NCBI GenBank assembly: GCA_048213135.1 | Contig: PS015099.1 | Span: 8,547 to 57,656 of the forward strand | Direction: 5' to 3' | Length of the DNA stretch: 49,110 nt | Origin: Reclinomonas americana ATCC 50394 | Taxonomy: Eukaryota > Jakobida > Jakobea > Jakobida | Shown: piece by piece, positions 10,636-23,831 of the stretch | Layout of the letters: each line of letters opens with the position of its first letter | How positions within the stretch are numbered: position 1 is the first letter of the stretch | Made by a program: the position numbers and the translations under genes | The notes under the pieces: generated by a model | Databases searched by the model: none | What the model saw: only the letters and a program-made list of their open reading frames with translations | Told to the model about the DNA's origin: nothing

Positions 10636-13600
10636 ATGGGCTCCACAGCCTCCGCATCAGCGCGGGAAAAGGCGGAGAGAAAGCGCAGGAAACTGGCACT
10701 GGAGACCTCTGGTGAGTGAGTGAGTNNNNNNNNNNNNNNNNNNNNNNNNNNNNNNNNNNNNNNNNNNNNNNNNNNNNNNNNNNNNNNNNNNNNNNNNNNN
10801 NNNNTAGAAAGGGAAAGAAAGAGAGAGAGAGGCAAAGAGGGAGGGAGGGAAGGAGAGAGACAGGAGAAGAGGGGAAGTCATGAGAGCGGGTCGTGCTACA
10901 GCCTCTGCAATCGAGGAGCGAGAGTGATAGGCAGAGAACAGAGGCAGCTGTTCGCGACTCTTGGATCTTGAGTTGCGAAAGAGAGAAGCAGGATCATCCT
11001 TCGACAATTGTGAACAGAGAACATGGGCGGCTGTTCTCGTGTCATTCTTCAAGCTTCTGTTGTGAGGGATGGGGAAGCATGGAGGATACAGCAACCTCTG
11101 TAATCGAGGAGCGAGAGTGATGGTCAGAGTACTGAGGCAGCTGTTCTCGACTCTTGGATCCTGAGTTGCGAAAGAGAGAAAGAGAAAGGGAGAAAGCAGG
11201 ATCATCCTTCAACACTTGTGAACAGAGAACATGGGCGACTGTTCGCATGTCACTCTTAATGCTTGTGTTGTGAGAAATGGGGAGAGAGAGAGAGAGAGAG
11301 GAATCAATGAGCTGGATCATACTTCGACACCGTGCGATCGAGGAAGGAGACAGCAGAGATCACAGAATAAGGATAGGCGCACTCGCTCAGAGAAGCAGCC
11401 ATTCCCATTCGCCCTTTTTTTTTTGACTTGTTTGGCTGCTGGTCAGTTGCTGTGGGCGTGCATTGAGGACAGCGCTGCGTGGATTGCCGTGCGTGTCTTG
11501 TCGGCGCCGTGGGCCTCGCAGATCCACTTGGCCAACTGCCTCGGGCACATGTCGCGTGAGAGTTGCGCTTGCGCAAAACTGACTTTGGCTGCTCGTCGTG
11601 TTTGCGTGAGCCGCTCAACTCTTTCCTCCTCATGTGCAGCCAAGTACCACAATCGGCTGGTGGAGTGGGGGGTGTTGCATTCGGTGTGCAAGCTGCTGAC
11701 GTCGGAGCAGCCGTCGGTGCAGTACCATGCGGCTCGCGCTATGCGTGAGTTCGCCGCGAATGGGGAGGTGGAGGCGCACGTGGTGCGAGAGAACCCGATC
11801 CCGGCTCTGGTCGCTCTGCTGCCTCGCAATAATTCGTACGCTCGCACACGAGTGGCGAGTCTCGCCTCGCTGGGAGCACTGGCCGCCAATGGTGACATGT
11901 TGCACCAAATCATTGTCACTCGTGGCGCACAGCTGCTGCGCGAACTGGCTGTGTTTGGCGACGACATGACACGCAGCGCGTTGCACAAGGAGTACATTCT
12001 GGAGATCTTTGCCTCGTTCACGGTTCGTCGACGCTCCATCCAGCTGTCACGCTCTCTTGTCTCCTTTCTCATCGCCCCACGCAGGTCTCCTTTGCGTCGC
12101 AATCATTGCTGCGCAACGAGCTCTTCTTTCGCCCAGACATGCTCGACGAGCACATGAAGGAGAAGCCACTCGACAATGTCCTCTTCCTCACCAAGAGCCG
12201 CAATGTGGTGCACGTGGCCGACGCCATGTGGGCGCTGGCCAATTACATCGAGTCCGACGCTCTCCGACCGCCCGTCCTCGGTCATCAGGGCGTGTTCGAC
12301 ACGCTGTTCCGCATGGCCAAGATCCCGTACCCGCAACTGCGCTTCGAGGTGGCGCGCTGCCTGCTCGCAATGGCCTGCAATCGCGAAGACGGCTCTCAAG
12401 GTTTCCGTGCTGCCCCCTCTCCTTTTGCTCTCTCTCTCTCTTGGCTCACTCACCCCGCACGTACTCCACAGCCGAGCTCATCAACCGCAAGGGACATCTG
12501 GTGGTGGCGTCGCTGGTGGCCGAAAATCAGCTGCGTCTGCCCGGCGACGATACGGCCGATTACACCAATGAGTTTCTGGTGAATCATGCATTTGCCATTC
12601 TCACACGGCGTCGTGTGTGCGACCCGGATCCCTACAACCCACTGGATGTATCGCGAGTGGCCGATGTGATTTCGCGATCCGTGGCCACAGATGCGCTGCT
12701 GCACTTGGCGCTGGAGGAGGTTTGTGGTTGCACATGCTATTCTTGCACACACTATTTCTGACACTGGTGTCACAGGATTATGTGGACCTGTTCCCGGCGC
12801 TGCCAAACCTGCTGCAGTCGTTGGTGATGCTGATTGGCTGGGACCACAATGTGGGATTCATTCAGCAAAACGCACTGCAGCTACTCACTCGCTTCATGTT
12901 TCGCTGTTGCGTCACTATGTGGGGCATTCTCTCTCACTCCCTCGCGCACAACTGGCTCACTTGTTCAACAGTGCACGTCGGAGACCTGAAAAAGTTGATT
13001 CGCGATTTCCTCGTCTTTGACAAGCTGACGGTGGCGCTGCGGTCACGCGAGGTCGCCGTGCAGTATCGTGCCTGTGACGCACTGGCCACGCTGCTCGAGC
13101 GCACTGGTGAGCACATTCTTGCTTGGTTGCAGCAGTAGCTGCGGTTGACTGACTTTGCGAGCAGACGTTGACGTCGAGCAGGAGCTGCAGGAGAGCCAGG
13201 TGGCGCTTGCCGTGATGCGATTGCTGCGCAACATAGAGAGCCTGCGTGTGGCCGAGGAGGCGCTGCGTGCACTGGCGGCGCTTGCCGAGTACAGTTGCGT
13301 ATATGAGCGTTCTATGTGACGTGATCACTTGCACACACTCACTCCCACACTCGTAGCCTCGATCGCCAACATGGTGCCGGGCAATCGAGTGCTGAGCAAC
13401 GTGATTGAGTTGGGATTCTCGGTCCGACCGTTGGTGAAGGAGCGCGCCGCAAAGGCCATTTTGCGACTAGCCAAGGTCGGCGACGCCATGGCCGATCTGA
13501 TTACCAGTGATCGACACGATGGCTTCCGACCACTGGTGTCCATGTTGCTCGGCGACGACGAACCGCTGCGCATCTTGGCCATGCGTGCGATTGGCGAGCT

Positions 13601-16600
13601 GACTCGCTGTTGCGTCTCTGGGAATTACTCTCTCCCTCTCCCGCTTGTATCGCTGACGCATTTGCTGTGGCAGACGTCACTCCGCGGCAACGCGCTGTGT
13701 CCATGGGACTGGCTGAGGTGTGCCTGGAGATTATTGTCACTGCCGAGGAGCGCTCTGACGAGCGCTCGCTGACTGGCATGGCCACCATCGCGAACCTGCT
13801 CTCCAACTGTTGCGAATATACTGCGGAGTCATCTCATTTCTGGGAACATGTCAGACTCACATCATCTGCGTGCAGTGTACGTACGCCACATGGCCGTGAA
13901 GCGTGGTCTGGCTCGCCGCATGATGGAATCCCTGGCGTCGTCTGTGGTCACTGTCAATTTTGAGGCTCTACGTGCACTCGGCAACTGGTTGGAGTGGCGG
14001 CCCGAAGAGGTTTGCCACTTTGACGATTCCATCTATTGCTTTCACCGGTCTCTCATTCTTTTCGCCTCCACGCAGCATCGACCCGAGATGGTGGCAGCGC
14101 TAATTGCGTGTACACGACACGGATCTACGACAACAGGCGGTCCACAAGGTGGATCGCCATTCACCACTCTCTTGCCTGTGGTGCACGGAGAGATTGTGAG
14201 CGATGGATTCGACGGCGGTGGCAGCAGTATCGGTGGCGCCGGCAGTCCCGAGTCCATCAAGTACGGAGTCAGCATGCTGTCGCCGTTGACCATGGGTAGC
14301 TTGCCCACGTCGGCCATGAGTGACGAGCATGAAGGAGACAGTCGGCAACAAGGTGCACCAGCGCGCCTGGCCACCTTTACGTGGCTGTCTGTCGGGCAGG
14401 TGACATTGGTGGAGGAGGGTGCCAATGCCGCCGAAGATGGCGAGAAACCCGTCGTCCCCAAGTCGGAAGAACCTGCATCACCCCACTCGCCTGCGGTGAG
14501 GAAAAGAAAGGTTGTGTATGTGCGTGCGTTGATGCTGGTGCTGACATGCGGTGCCACTGGTAGGTGGAAGAGGAGCATCGCCCGAAAATGTTTGACCGAC
14601 TGGTGTCCGAGGAGCGGCGTCGGCACGAATCCGGCCGCGTGGTTGCGCCGCCCACCGCCGGCAGTTTCCGCCCGCCCGGCTCTCCTGGCAGTTTGATTGC
14701 GGTGAATCCAGAGGCGAAGCGTGAGCAGCGCATCCAGGCGCAGGAGCGCTTCCGCCAACTGGCGAATCTCAGCTCACCTGCCGCGCTGGAAATGCGTCGT
14801 CGTCACGCCATGGCCGCCGGCGTGAAGCCAGGTTAGTGTGTGTTGTGTGAATTGCGAAAACCTCGCGCCGAGACTCACAAAATGCGCATGTACAGCGGAT
14901 GTTTCGTTGTTGGAAGAGCAGCAACAGCTGGCGGAGACCGTGCGTCGCACTCCGGTGCAAGCCGTGTCGCCCAGCGCCGAATTGGTCGCGGACAGCAACG
15001 CGGAACAGACGAGCGTCATTCCCGGTGCCACGCGTGAGATGATGGATCCGTTGTGCGCCCTGGATTCTTATGTCACCGAGTTGCTCACGGTGCCCGGCTA
15101 CAACATGTTTGAGTGTCTGCGCACGCTGCTCACGTCAGAGCGTGCGTCGGTGCGTGCGGAGGCCGCCCGTGTGCTCGCCAATCTGTGTCGCAGCAGTTGT
15201 GTACTGCACCCCGCACTCGTGCGTTACTACCTTTATCGTCGCTCACTCGTCGATGCAGCCGTGTGCGTGTCGGAGTTTGTGCGCGAAAATGTGCCATCGA
15301 CTTTGGTGTTTCTGCTGGAGGAGGGCGATCTGGAGCAGCGAGACTATGCGATTGTGGCGGTCGAGAATCTGTGTCGACATGGTGCGTCGTGATGGGTGGG
15401 ACTCGCTGCTGTTTGCATTGATGTTGACTTTTTGTGCAGCCTCGATGGTGGAGGATCTGTGTGACTCGCCATTGTTGCATTTGATGTGCCTGCGGGCACA
15501 CGATGTGGCCACGAGCATCAACAGTGGCAAGAAGTTGCAGTCGCTCTCCTCGATGGTGCTACTGAGCTTCCTCAGCGTTGTGGAGACGATGCGCACTGCC
15601 AGCGGTGAGTCTGCCTGTGCCTTGACTGTGGATGCCCAAGACTGACAAGAAACACGTTTTCGCCAGATGTGTGTCGACGGTGCATTGTCGACGACGGTGT
15701 GCTGCAGTTCCTGCTGCCTCTCTTCCTGCGCTGTGAGGTACGTGACCGTGGAAGGAAAGATGACCAAAGTCGCGCCGTGTCTCACCAGAGTCTGCAGAAT
15801 CGGTTCGATCTGGAGTCTGCGTGCGCCAAGACACTGTCGTGGTTGTCACTTGACGGTGCGTGTGCTTGATGGCGCTTGCTGATGATCGAGGTTGTCTCAC
15901 GTTTCTCTTGACTGTTGCAGACCAAGCCCGTGTCTCCTTCCTCGACGCCGGCTTTGTCGACAACTTGATCGACTACGCCTGCCGTCTGACCGAGGCCGAG
16001 GAGCAGTGGACGTCGCAGGCGGATGAACTGCGCGCCATGGTGTCTGCTGCAGGTACATTCTCGCAGTCTGCTGCTTCGCCCTGTGTTGCCGCGCACTCAC
16101 ACAGCGTGTACGCGCATACACAAACAGGTGCACAAGACGTGACTGCCAAGGTCGACATGATCCGCACGCTGCGTGAGAAGATCAGCGAGGTCCACATTTC
16201 GCTGTTCAACACGCTGCAAGTCCTCAACATGTATTCCTCCTCACGTGAGTCGAATGCACTATCGTTGAGCGCGCTGTTTTTGTAACTCTCCAGTTCTGCA
16301 GCCGACAACCAGCGCGTGGTCGGTCGTCTGTTGTTGACGCCGAACTTGTTCAATCGTATCGAGAATACGAGCAGTCGTGTGTCGTACACACAGGGTCATC
16401 AGTTCTTCTTCCGCCTGGCATCGAATCGTTGCGTTGCTCTATTTCAGCAGCAAGCAGTAGCAGCAGCAGTGCCCTTCTTCACTGCCACACTGACCTTCTT
16501 GCTCTCGCAGCTGTCAATGTCGATGCGGCTCTGGAGGCCGATGCTGTGCGGCGCATCACGTACATTGCCGTCGGTTGCCACGATGAGGAGACGCTGGATA

Positions 16601-19600
16601 CGGCCATCAAGGCGTTTTGCAACCTGATGGACACTGGTTTGTGTTGACTCTCCTGTATGCACAGAGATTCTTGCACTGCTCATCACTCTCTACTCCATAC
16701 AGCGCCGCATGAAACCGCAGCCGCACTGCTGCACGAGCAGCCGATGATTGTGCGGTTCTTGCAAGGCTTATCGCCCGACACGGACTTGCCGCCCATGGCT
16801 GTGGTTCTGCACATGGTGTCCCTGGTGGTTGACTTTGGTTCGGTTGCTTTGCGACGGCTTGATCTGCGTTCATTTCTGTTGATCTGATGTGGTCGTCGCC
16901 ACCGCCTTGCAGACCCGTCGTGGTCGACCGAGTTATCGCAGGCGCAGATTGTGGAGAGAGCCGTGCACCTCGTGGCGGCGCTGTCGGATCTGCCAAGTGT
17001 ACTGCTCTTCAGCAGCAGCTCGCAGGTGACCAAGGGCGGACCCGACATCAAGTCACAGCTCGACGCACTGCAGCCGCCGTTTGTCGAGAGCCATGATGTT
17101 GAGTGGCTGCGGCTTGCTTGTCGATGCACTGCTGCTCATTTGGCGCGCCATCCGCACAGCTCGGTGGTCCCGACGACCACTTCAAGGGCGGCACTTTGTG
17201 CAATCGCGCACACTGTGTGCGCCGTGGGCTCCAGTTTGTGCTGGCCATCTGCAACGTCTCCGCCAACAGGGAGCTGGCACAGCGTGCACTGCGCCTCGGC
17301 TCGTTGAGTCTGCTGGCGTATCTGATGCGCTCGGCTGATGTGGACATTGCGCGCCGTGCCTTGGAGTGCACGCACGTGTTGATGTCGATAGGTACTTGCA
17401 TTTTTTCGTCGCTTCGTCATTATTCACCTTCGTTTCTCACTCGCTCCGTGAGTGTAGAAGGACCCGCGGCCGCCGGCGAGTTTGTGGAGGTGGCTGGTGT
17501 CGACCGCCTGGTGCAGTGGCTGGACGATGTTGATATGGCCGACGAGCAGCTGGTGGTGGAGATGATGAGTGTGCTGGTACAACTGAGCGCGCATGGTATG
17601 TCTGACAAGTTGCATCTCTCGTGCGTGCTTGGCGACTCACTCGCCCGCCAACACGCAGAGCGCATTCGATTGGACTTGTGGAATGCCACGTCGCGACAGC
17701 TTGGTGTGCGACTGATGACGGTGGCGGCCACGGCACAGGTCATTCGCAACATGGCCGTGGTGCAGCTGGCTCTCCAGTCGCTCGGAAACATGTTGGAATT
17801 GAGTTGCGAGTTTTTGTACGTGCAGTGTTGCGTGATGCAGATTGGAAGACTCATTCCGTTGGCAGAGGGCGACGGCGCGGACCTGATTGCCACAGTGCCA
17901 CCGCAAAGTATGGTCGAGTACGCTGTGCGGTGCGCGCTGGAGTACGGCTTTGCCAAGTCGGCCGCCACAGTGCTGGAGCGCCTTGGTCGCAGTGGTGCGT
18001 ATGCGTGCCTTTCTGCTGTTACACGGTAATTCTTCAAGCTCACAGTGCCTGCTGCAGTGGACTGCCACCGTGCAATGCTCGCTGGCGGTGCCGTGGAGGT
18101 GGCGGTGCAGGACTTGGCCAGTGCAGTCGATGAACTGAAAATCGCCGGCGCACACATCTTGGCCTTGCTGGCGCGCTCAGGTGCTCCTTGTTGGCTTCAT
18201 CCGACACCAATGTGACAACATTGGCACTGACTGTGTATGTGTAGATTGGACTCGGGAAACACTTGTGATGCGCCACCACGTGATTCGTATCGTGACCGCC
18301 AACGTGGACATGGACACCACCGGCCCGCTGCTCGATCACTCGTTGGAGCTGTTGCAGTCGCTGCTGTCCGACAGTTGCGCTCTCTGGATCTCATTCCCCC
18401 CTTCTGCGTAACTTTTTTTTAATTCCTAGTATATGCAGGTGTGTCGCTCGAGTGTTGTGTAATCGATGGCGTGTGCCACCTGCTTCAAAGTCTGCTGCTG
18501 CACCACTCGCGAGAGGATGCGCGGAGCACCGCCAAGCGTCTGATTGCCGATGTGTTCTGTGAAGGTGCACTCCTCCCCCTCTCTCAATGTCGCTCCCGTT
18601 TCTCACGCATTATTATTATCAGCCAATGTCGATGCACTGCGACACGCCTCCACGGCCGACAACTCAGTGTCGTTCTACATGACGATCATGAGCCAGCTGT
18701 CGAATCCGGCCGCTCGTTCGTGCGTTGCATCGGTGCTGCAGCACATGGCTTGCCATTCTTCGGGTCTGTGTGCGTGTGCGTGCAATGGCTCGTGAATGGA
18801 CTGTGTCTCACACAGACTGATTGTAGACAAGTCGCATGTTATTGACGCCATTCTGCGACACGGCGGCATGTCCATCCTGCTGGACAATGTGCACCCGGAC
18901 CGCCTGCACGCGAGTCTTGTGCTTCCAGTGACCAAGGTATGTGCCCACACACTCGGTATGGGTGTATGTAATGCTCATGATTCGGTGCGTGTTTGCTACT
19001 GCTTGCAGTCACCGGCATCGTCAATGTCGGCCTATGCGGTGGACCCGACGGCCGCCGATGCACGCCTCGTGCCATTCTGGGTGGAGCGGCAGAGTGGTCG
19101 GTTGATGTGCCTGCCGTGGGTGCGCGAGTTGTACCAGCACAATCGTGTCGGCGAGTCGTACATGGTGACGGTGCTGGAGGCGCTCGAGCGGTGCTGTGCC
19201 ACTGGTGCGTCGGCGGGTCACGGCACTGAGAAGTGATGTTTCTGTTAATATTTGTCGTCACAGAGGCCGGTCTGCGCGCACTCTGCGACGAGTCGTGCAC
19301 ACAAGTGCTGTTGGAGACACTGGCGGCGCACGAGGTCGGTGACATTCGACGTCGCCTGCTCACCCTGGTGGCCTGGTTGTCGCACACTGGTGAGGGGGTT
19401 TCGACATTTTTCTGTGTCGTACCACAGCAGCCTTCTCTCATTCGGGGCATGCAGACTCTCGCCACGCCCTGCGCGCCACTGTCCCTCTCTTGGCCTACAA
19501 CATGGGCCACGTGGACGACGTGCAGTCGGAGACGTGTCTGCTGGCCACGCGCATTCTGCTTACACTCAGCGCCGAGTGGGATGCGCCGACATCGGCACTC

Positions 19601-20672
19601 GTGTCGCCGTCGTGTCTGCGACGCGCTGTGGCCGTGCGCGACGATGCTGAATTGCAGTTTGACGCCGGCAGCCTGGCGTTGAAATGTGCACTGCTGGCTC
19701 CGTCGAGCAGCAGTGAGTGGGAAGAGTTGCTGGCGTTCTTGCGTGCCGGCGTGCCGGAAGGAGCGACTCGCGAGACGACGTACACCCTATTGGCGTTGCG
19801 ATCTGTGCTGCAGCGCCTGTCGGCACAGCGGGCGACTCACAAGGCTCGCGAATGTGCGTCACCTCGCGTGCCCCTCTGCGCGTGCAGTCTCAAAGCCGAC
19901 TCATTCGACATGTGATTTGTGTCTGCAGACGATGCGTGGACCCTCGGTCAGCGGCTGCGCAATGCGGTACTGCAACTGCAGGCCCGCTCGACCACCGTCG
20001 TGCCACACAGTCGCGAGTGGCACGAAAAGCGCGACGCGGTGCGCTCACTCGTGCGCCTGGTTGAATCGAAAGGTTTGCGTGCTTGTAGGGGGAAGAAAGC
20101 CACTCGCTTCCTCACTGATCGATCGCAGACGGCTGCGAGGTGCTGGTGCAATCGCAGCTGCCGGAGATGCTCATTGCAGTTGGCCTGATGGGTGTCTCGC
20201 CGGTGCACGGCAGCTGGTTCCAGCGTCGTACTCTGGAGGTGTTGTCGCATGTGGCGCGCCACGATGCTGGTACGTTGGTGGCGAGTGTCACTTGCGTGTC
20301 GAATGGCGAGCTGAATCGCTCCTTTCTTCCCCCCCGTGCAGACGCGCTGGCAGAGCGCATCTGTGCCACTGCTACCGACGTGCAACGCTTGGCGCAGGTC
20401 GCCGATGGTGACAGCGAGGTGGCTCCGTGGGCGGCCGAGACATTGGTGGCCTTGTGGCGCAATGGTTTCGTCGCTGATTGCCGGATGATGTGTTTACGTT
20501 TGGCGGACTCATCCTATTCTTTTCTACAAGCAGAGTCGGTGCGCGCCAGTGTGCGCGCCTCTGTCCCCGACTACGATTGGCCGTTCTTGCAGACAGTGAC
20601 AACATGATCGCGGTGCGCCGGCCGGAGACTCGGGCCGACGCACACATCGGCTCGTTACATGCGTCGTCGTGA
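10636..20672 (+). CDS. Giant ARM/HEAT-repeat protein
   Basis: A single gene of at least 25 short exons, roughly 2,200-2,400 residues. From 11452 onward the exon chain is well supported; the first exon (10636-10711, MGSTASASAREK...) is tentative because its phase-1 end does not match the phase-0 exon at 11452, so a small exon is probably missing in the gap or repeats. If right, MGSTAS fits the N-myristoylation pattern MGxxxS. Repeated armadillo-like helices run through it (QYHAARAMREFAANGEVEAH, VRAEAARVLANLCRSS, ALRALAALAEY). A Gly/Ser/Pro-rich, probably disordered insert lies at about 14100-14900. The stop is TGA 20670-20672. Donors at 11562, 12906, 13294, 13609, 13809, 16428 and 18374 are GTTGCG, and one at about 15195 is GTTGTG. 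No catalytic domain was recognised; a large scaffold is the best guess. Confidence 0.75.
10712..11451 (+). repeat. Intron-borne minisatellite with assembly gap
   Basis: After the candidate first exon come GTGAGTGAGTGAGT, a 79-base gap (10726-10804), a GA-rich tract, and two to three imperfect copies of a unit of about 200 bases. Shared phrases: GAACAGAGAACATGGGCG at about 11013 and 11220, TCGAGGAGCGAGAGTGAT at about 10912 and 11104, and GACTCTTGGATC.TGAGTTGCG at about 10955 and 11150. A CT/T-rich acceptor region follows at 11410-11451. Nothing coding is apparent. Confidence 0.6.
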
Positions 20673-20755
20673 ACCAGCGCACACGAAAGAGCAAGAGATA
20701 CGACACACACATACACACAATGTGCTCTTGCACTCAACAATAAATAATGAGTGTA
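20673..20755. other. 83-bp convergent intergenic region with poly(A)-like signals
   Basis: The large ARM gene (+) and an Hsp70-type gene (-) end tail to tail here. AATAAATAATGA near 20742 gives an AATAAA hexamer for the plus-strand gene, and the opposite strand reads AATAAT just after the Hsp70 stop. A short CACA tract precedes it. The two transcripts must share or overlap their 3' ends. Confidence 0.55.
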
Positions 20756-22101
20756 TTATTTCTTGGCATCCGCCTCCTCGTCGACAGTGGCCGGGCAGAA
20801 GCGCTCTGGGTGTGCCAGCACTTCTGGCGGCACCCCGCCAAACTCGCTGCATGAGAGCGGGGTGACAATGACTCTGTTCTCGCGCTCCGTGGCCACATCC
20901 TTGGCCGACAGCACCAGCTGGTGATTGGCGTCCACATCGAAAAGCAGTCGAATGCGAGGCTTGCCGGCAGGTGCCGGCGCAATCTCGGTGAGTGCAAAGA
21001 CGGCAAGCAGTCGGTTGTCGCGCGCCACGCGCTGCTCGCCCTCGTAGATGCGAAACAGGAGCACCGTCTGGTTGTCGACAGTGGTGGTCACCATCTGATC
21101 TCGTCGGTGAGGGATGGCGCGGTTGCGACCTATAACCACTTCCAGGTTGCCATTGGTCACTTCAAAGCCCAGCGCAAACGGCGAAACGTCGATGAAGAGA
21201 ATGTCTCGCGTGGCCTCCGAGCCGGTGCCGGTGAGAATGGCCGCCTGCGCCGCCGCACCGAAGGCCATGTCTTCCTCGGGGTTGGGGCTGTTGCAGAGCT
21301 TCTTGCCGTTGAAAAAGCGCTGCAGTTGCTCACGCAGCTTGGGCATGCGCGACGTGCCACCAATCAGCACCACCTCGGCGACCTGCTCCTTCCGCTGCCG
21401 ACTGTCGCGCAGAGCGCGTTCCACGAGGTCGACGCACGTGAGAATGCGCTCCTCGTTCATCGCGTTGAATGCCGCCGCGGTGATGGTGGTGTCGAGGTCG
21501 TGGCCCTCATGCTGCGCCCCGACTCGAATCGGCACGGCCTCCTCGAGGCTCGTCACACTGGAGAGTGCGCATTTGGCGCGTTCGCACGCCCGGCACAGGC
21601 GCCACATGGTCTCCATGTTGCCGCTCACATCGAGTTGGTGCGCACGCTGAAAGTTCTCCACCACGTGCCGCACCAGCCGGCGATCAAAGTCGGCGCCGCC
21701 CGCGTTGCGCGAGCTAGCCACTGCCAGCACCTCAAAGATGCCGTCGTCCACCAACACCAGCGACACATCGAAACTGCCGCCTCCGGCGTCCACCAGCAGC
21801 ACCAGCGTCTCCGGTCGCATGGCGTCCTTGTTGATGCGATAAAAGGCCAGTGTCGCCGCCACGGCCGACGGCACAATGCGAATGACCTGGACGCCCGCCC
21901 GCGCCGCCGCCTGATCAATGGCGAAGCGCTGTGCGGTGTTGCAGAGTCCCGTGGTGACGACCACGCGCATCAGCTGTCCGCGCAAGTGGCTCTCGGCGAC
22001 GCGCTTCAGGTACGCAAACTGCAGCGAGAGGAGGTCTTCCACCGAGTATCGCCGCATCTCGCCCTTGAAGAGGACCTCTACTTGCGGTTCGTCGGCGGAG
22101 C
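20756..22101 (-). CDS. Divergent Hsp70-like protein, C-terminal exon
   Basis: Last exon of an Hsp70 relative, entered at an AG acceptor (22102) in phase 1 and ending at the stop at 20756. It begins SADEPQVEVLFKGEMRRY, which corresponds to the residues just after VVPG of Hsp70. It holds most of the nucleotide-binding domain (VDAGGGSFDVSL, EVVLIGGTSRMPKLREQ), then the substrate-binding beta domain, and stops soon after (DEEADAKK), so the helical lid is largely absent. The usual [12 protein letters not shown] is replaced by PSAVAATLAFYR, so the conserved catalytic Glu is lost. The matching N-terminal exons are on the other strand at 23832-24266; joined, the protein would be about 547 residues against about 650 for a normal cytosolic Hsp70. 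Confidence 0.88.
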
Positions 22102-22725
22102 CTAACGAGGGAAAGGTGAGGGAGGAGGTGAGGGGATAGAGGGACAGGAGGAGGAGAGGGGATAGAGAGGAAAGGAGGAGGAGAGGGGATAAAGAGGAAA
22201 GGAGGAGGAGGAGGAGGAGGAGGAGGAAGAAAAGAAGACAAGGAGAAGGCAGACGAGGAGGAAGAAGAGGAGGAAGAGGGAAAAGGAGAAGAAGAAGAAG
22301 AAGAAGAAGAAGAAGAAGAAGAAGGAGAAGAGGAAGAAGAAGAACAAGAAGAAAAAGAAAAGAAGAAGACGAACAAGAACAAGAACAAGAAGGAGAACGG
22401 GGAGAAGAAGAAGACAAAGAGAAGAGAAAGGAGGAGGAAGAGGTGGAGGAATAGAGAAGGAAGAGGAGGAGGAAAAGAGAAGGACAGAAAGAGAGGTGTG
22501 TGAAGGACTCACGGCAGTGAAGCGAGAGAAAGAGAACAATGGAAAAGGCAGACAAGATCACACCAGGCTCGACGACTACAGAGGAAACGACATGAAAGAG
22601 GAAAGGGAGAGGTGAGAGAAGCACTCAGCAGAGCAGAGCAGTGGAAGAGAAGTACGGAGAGACAAGATCGCACCACAAGAGAGAGAAGAACACAAAGAAA
22701 TGAGAGAAAAGAGGAGAAAAGGAAG

Positions 22726-22766
<41 letters not shown>

Positions 22767-22808
22767 CGAGCAGCAGCACTCACAGCAGAGCAGAGGTAGG
22801 GAGGGAGG
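22102..22808 (-). repeat. Polypurine/polypyrimidine intron of the divergent Hsp70 gene
   Basis: On the plus strand this is almost pure G/A: (GGAGGA)n, then (GAA)n around 22290-22325, then GA-rich units and (GA)n at 22730-22760. Read on the minus strand it is a CT-rich intron leading to the acceptor at 22102. Near 22555 and 22665 the minus strand carries GTGTGATCTTGTCT and GTGCGATCTTGTCT, matching the donor region GTGCGATCTTGTCT at 24267 on the other contig. Purine strands this long can form triplex DNA and are common assembly breakers. Confidence 0.7.
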
Positions 22809-23488
22809 NNNNNNNNNNNNNNNNNNNNNNNNNNNNNNNNNNNNNNNNNNNNNNNNNNNNNNNNNNNNNNNNNNNNNNNNNNNNNNNNNNNNNNNNNNNN
22901 NNNNNNNNNNNNNNNNNNNNNNNNNNNNNNNNNNNNNNNNNNNNNNNNNNNNNNNNNNNNNNNNNNNNNNNNNNNNNNNNNNNNNNNNNNNNNNNNNNNN
23001 NNNNNNNNNNNNNNNNNNNNNNNNNNNNNNNNNNNNNNNNNNNNNNNNNNNNNNNNNNNNNNNNNNNNNNNNNNNNNNNNNNNNNNNNNNNNNNNNNNNN
23101 NNNNNNNNNNNNNNNNNNNNNNNNNNNNNNNNNNNNNNNNNNNNNNNNNNNNNNNNNNNNNNNNNNNNNNNNNNNNNNNNNNNNNNNNNNNNNNNNNNNN
23201 NNNNNNNNNNNNNNNNNNNNNNNNNNNNNNNNNNNNNNNNNNNNNNNNNNNNNNNNNNNNNNNNNNNNNNNNNNNNNNNNNNNNNNNNNNNNNNNNNNNN
23301 NNNNNNNNNNNNNNNNNNNNNNNNNNNNNNNNNNNNNNNNNNNNNNNNNNNNNNNNNNNNNNNNNNNNNNNNNNNNNNNNNNNNNNNNNNNNNNNNNNNN
23401 NNNNNNNNNNNNNNNNNNNNNNNNNNNNNNNNNNNNNNNNNNNNNNNNNNNNNNNNNNNNNNNNNNNNNNNNNNNNNNNNNNNNNNNN
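22809..23488. other. Assembly gap, 680 N
   Basis: Unknown sequence. The left edge is GA/GGGA-rich repeat; the right edge starts inside the C-terminal coding sequence of a cytosolic Hsp70. The orientation of the contig to its right is doubtful (see findings). Confidence 0.95.
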
Positions 23489-23557
23489 CCGGCTGGTGGC
23501 GCACGTGCTGGTGGCCGCGGTGGAGCCGGTGGTCCGACGGTGGAGGAGGTCGACTAA
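23489..23557 (+). CDS. C-terminal end of cytosolic Hsp70 (EEVD)
   Basis: An open frame from the gap edge to TAA at 23555-23557 reads a Gly/Ala-rich linker (PAGGARAGGRGGAGG) and PTVEEVD. A GGxP-rich linker plus a terminal EEVD is the hallmark of cytosolic Hsp70, where EEVD binds TPR co-chaperones. The only Hsp70 in the window lacking its C terminus is on the minus strand at 25106-26429, cut by the other gap. The fragment therefore almost certainly belongs to that gene and is shown here on the wrong strand because its contig is reversed. Confidence 0.85.
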   Translation, partial: PAGGARAGGRGGAGGPTVEEVD

Positions 23558-23831
23558 GGGTGTGTAGGGCAGTAGTGGTAGTGAATGAAGTATGTGATGG
23601 TTTATTGTTTAGCACCGGCGAAGGGAGGAGGCATGGAAGGCAGATGAGACAAGCAGAACAACCAATGGAAAGAGTGGAGAGAAGCATAGACAAGAGCTCA
23701 AGCAATGGTATGGTTTGGCACAGACATGGAGGGAAAGTGGACGATAAGGGTGGATGGACAGCATGCATTACTCCGAGTCAAACAGGACATTAGGCTTGTT
23801 CGTCTTTTTTGCGTGAGCGAGAGAGAGAAGA

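Noticed and set aside
14824-14895. End of the ARM gene at the TAG near 14832
   Set aside because: GTTAGT is a good donor here, and the following exon continues the frame in matching phase 1 with more ARM-like helices.
17804-17840. GTTGCG intron within the ARM gene near 17804
   Set aside because: The frame is open straight through and splicing would give a phase mismatch, so I treat it as exon.
20756-22624. A 622-residue minus-strand ORF including a Ser/Leu/Phe-rich N terminus
   Set aside because: Everything upstream of 22101 is translation of a CT-rich intron. There is a clear AG acceptor and the real N terminus is on another exon.
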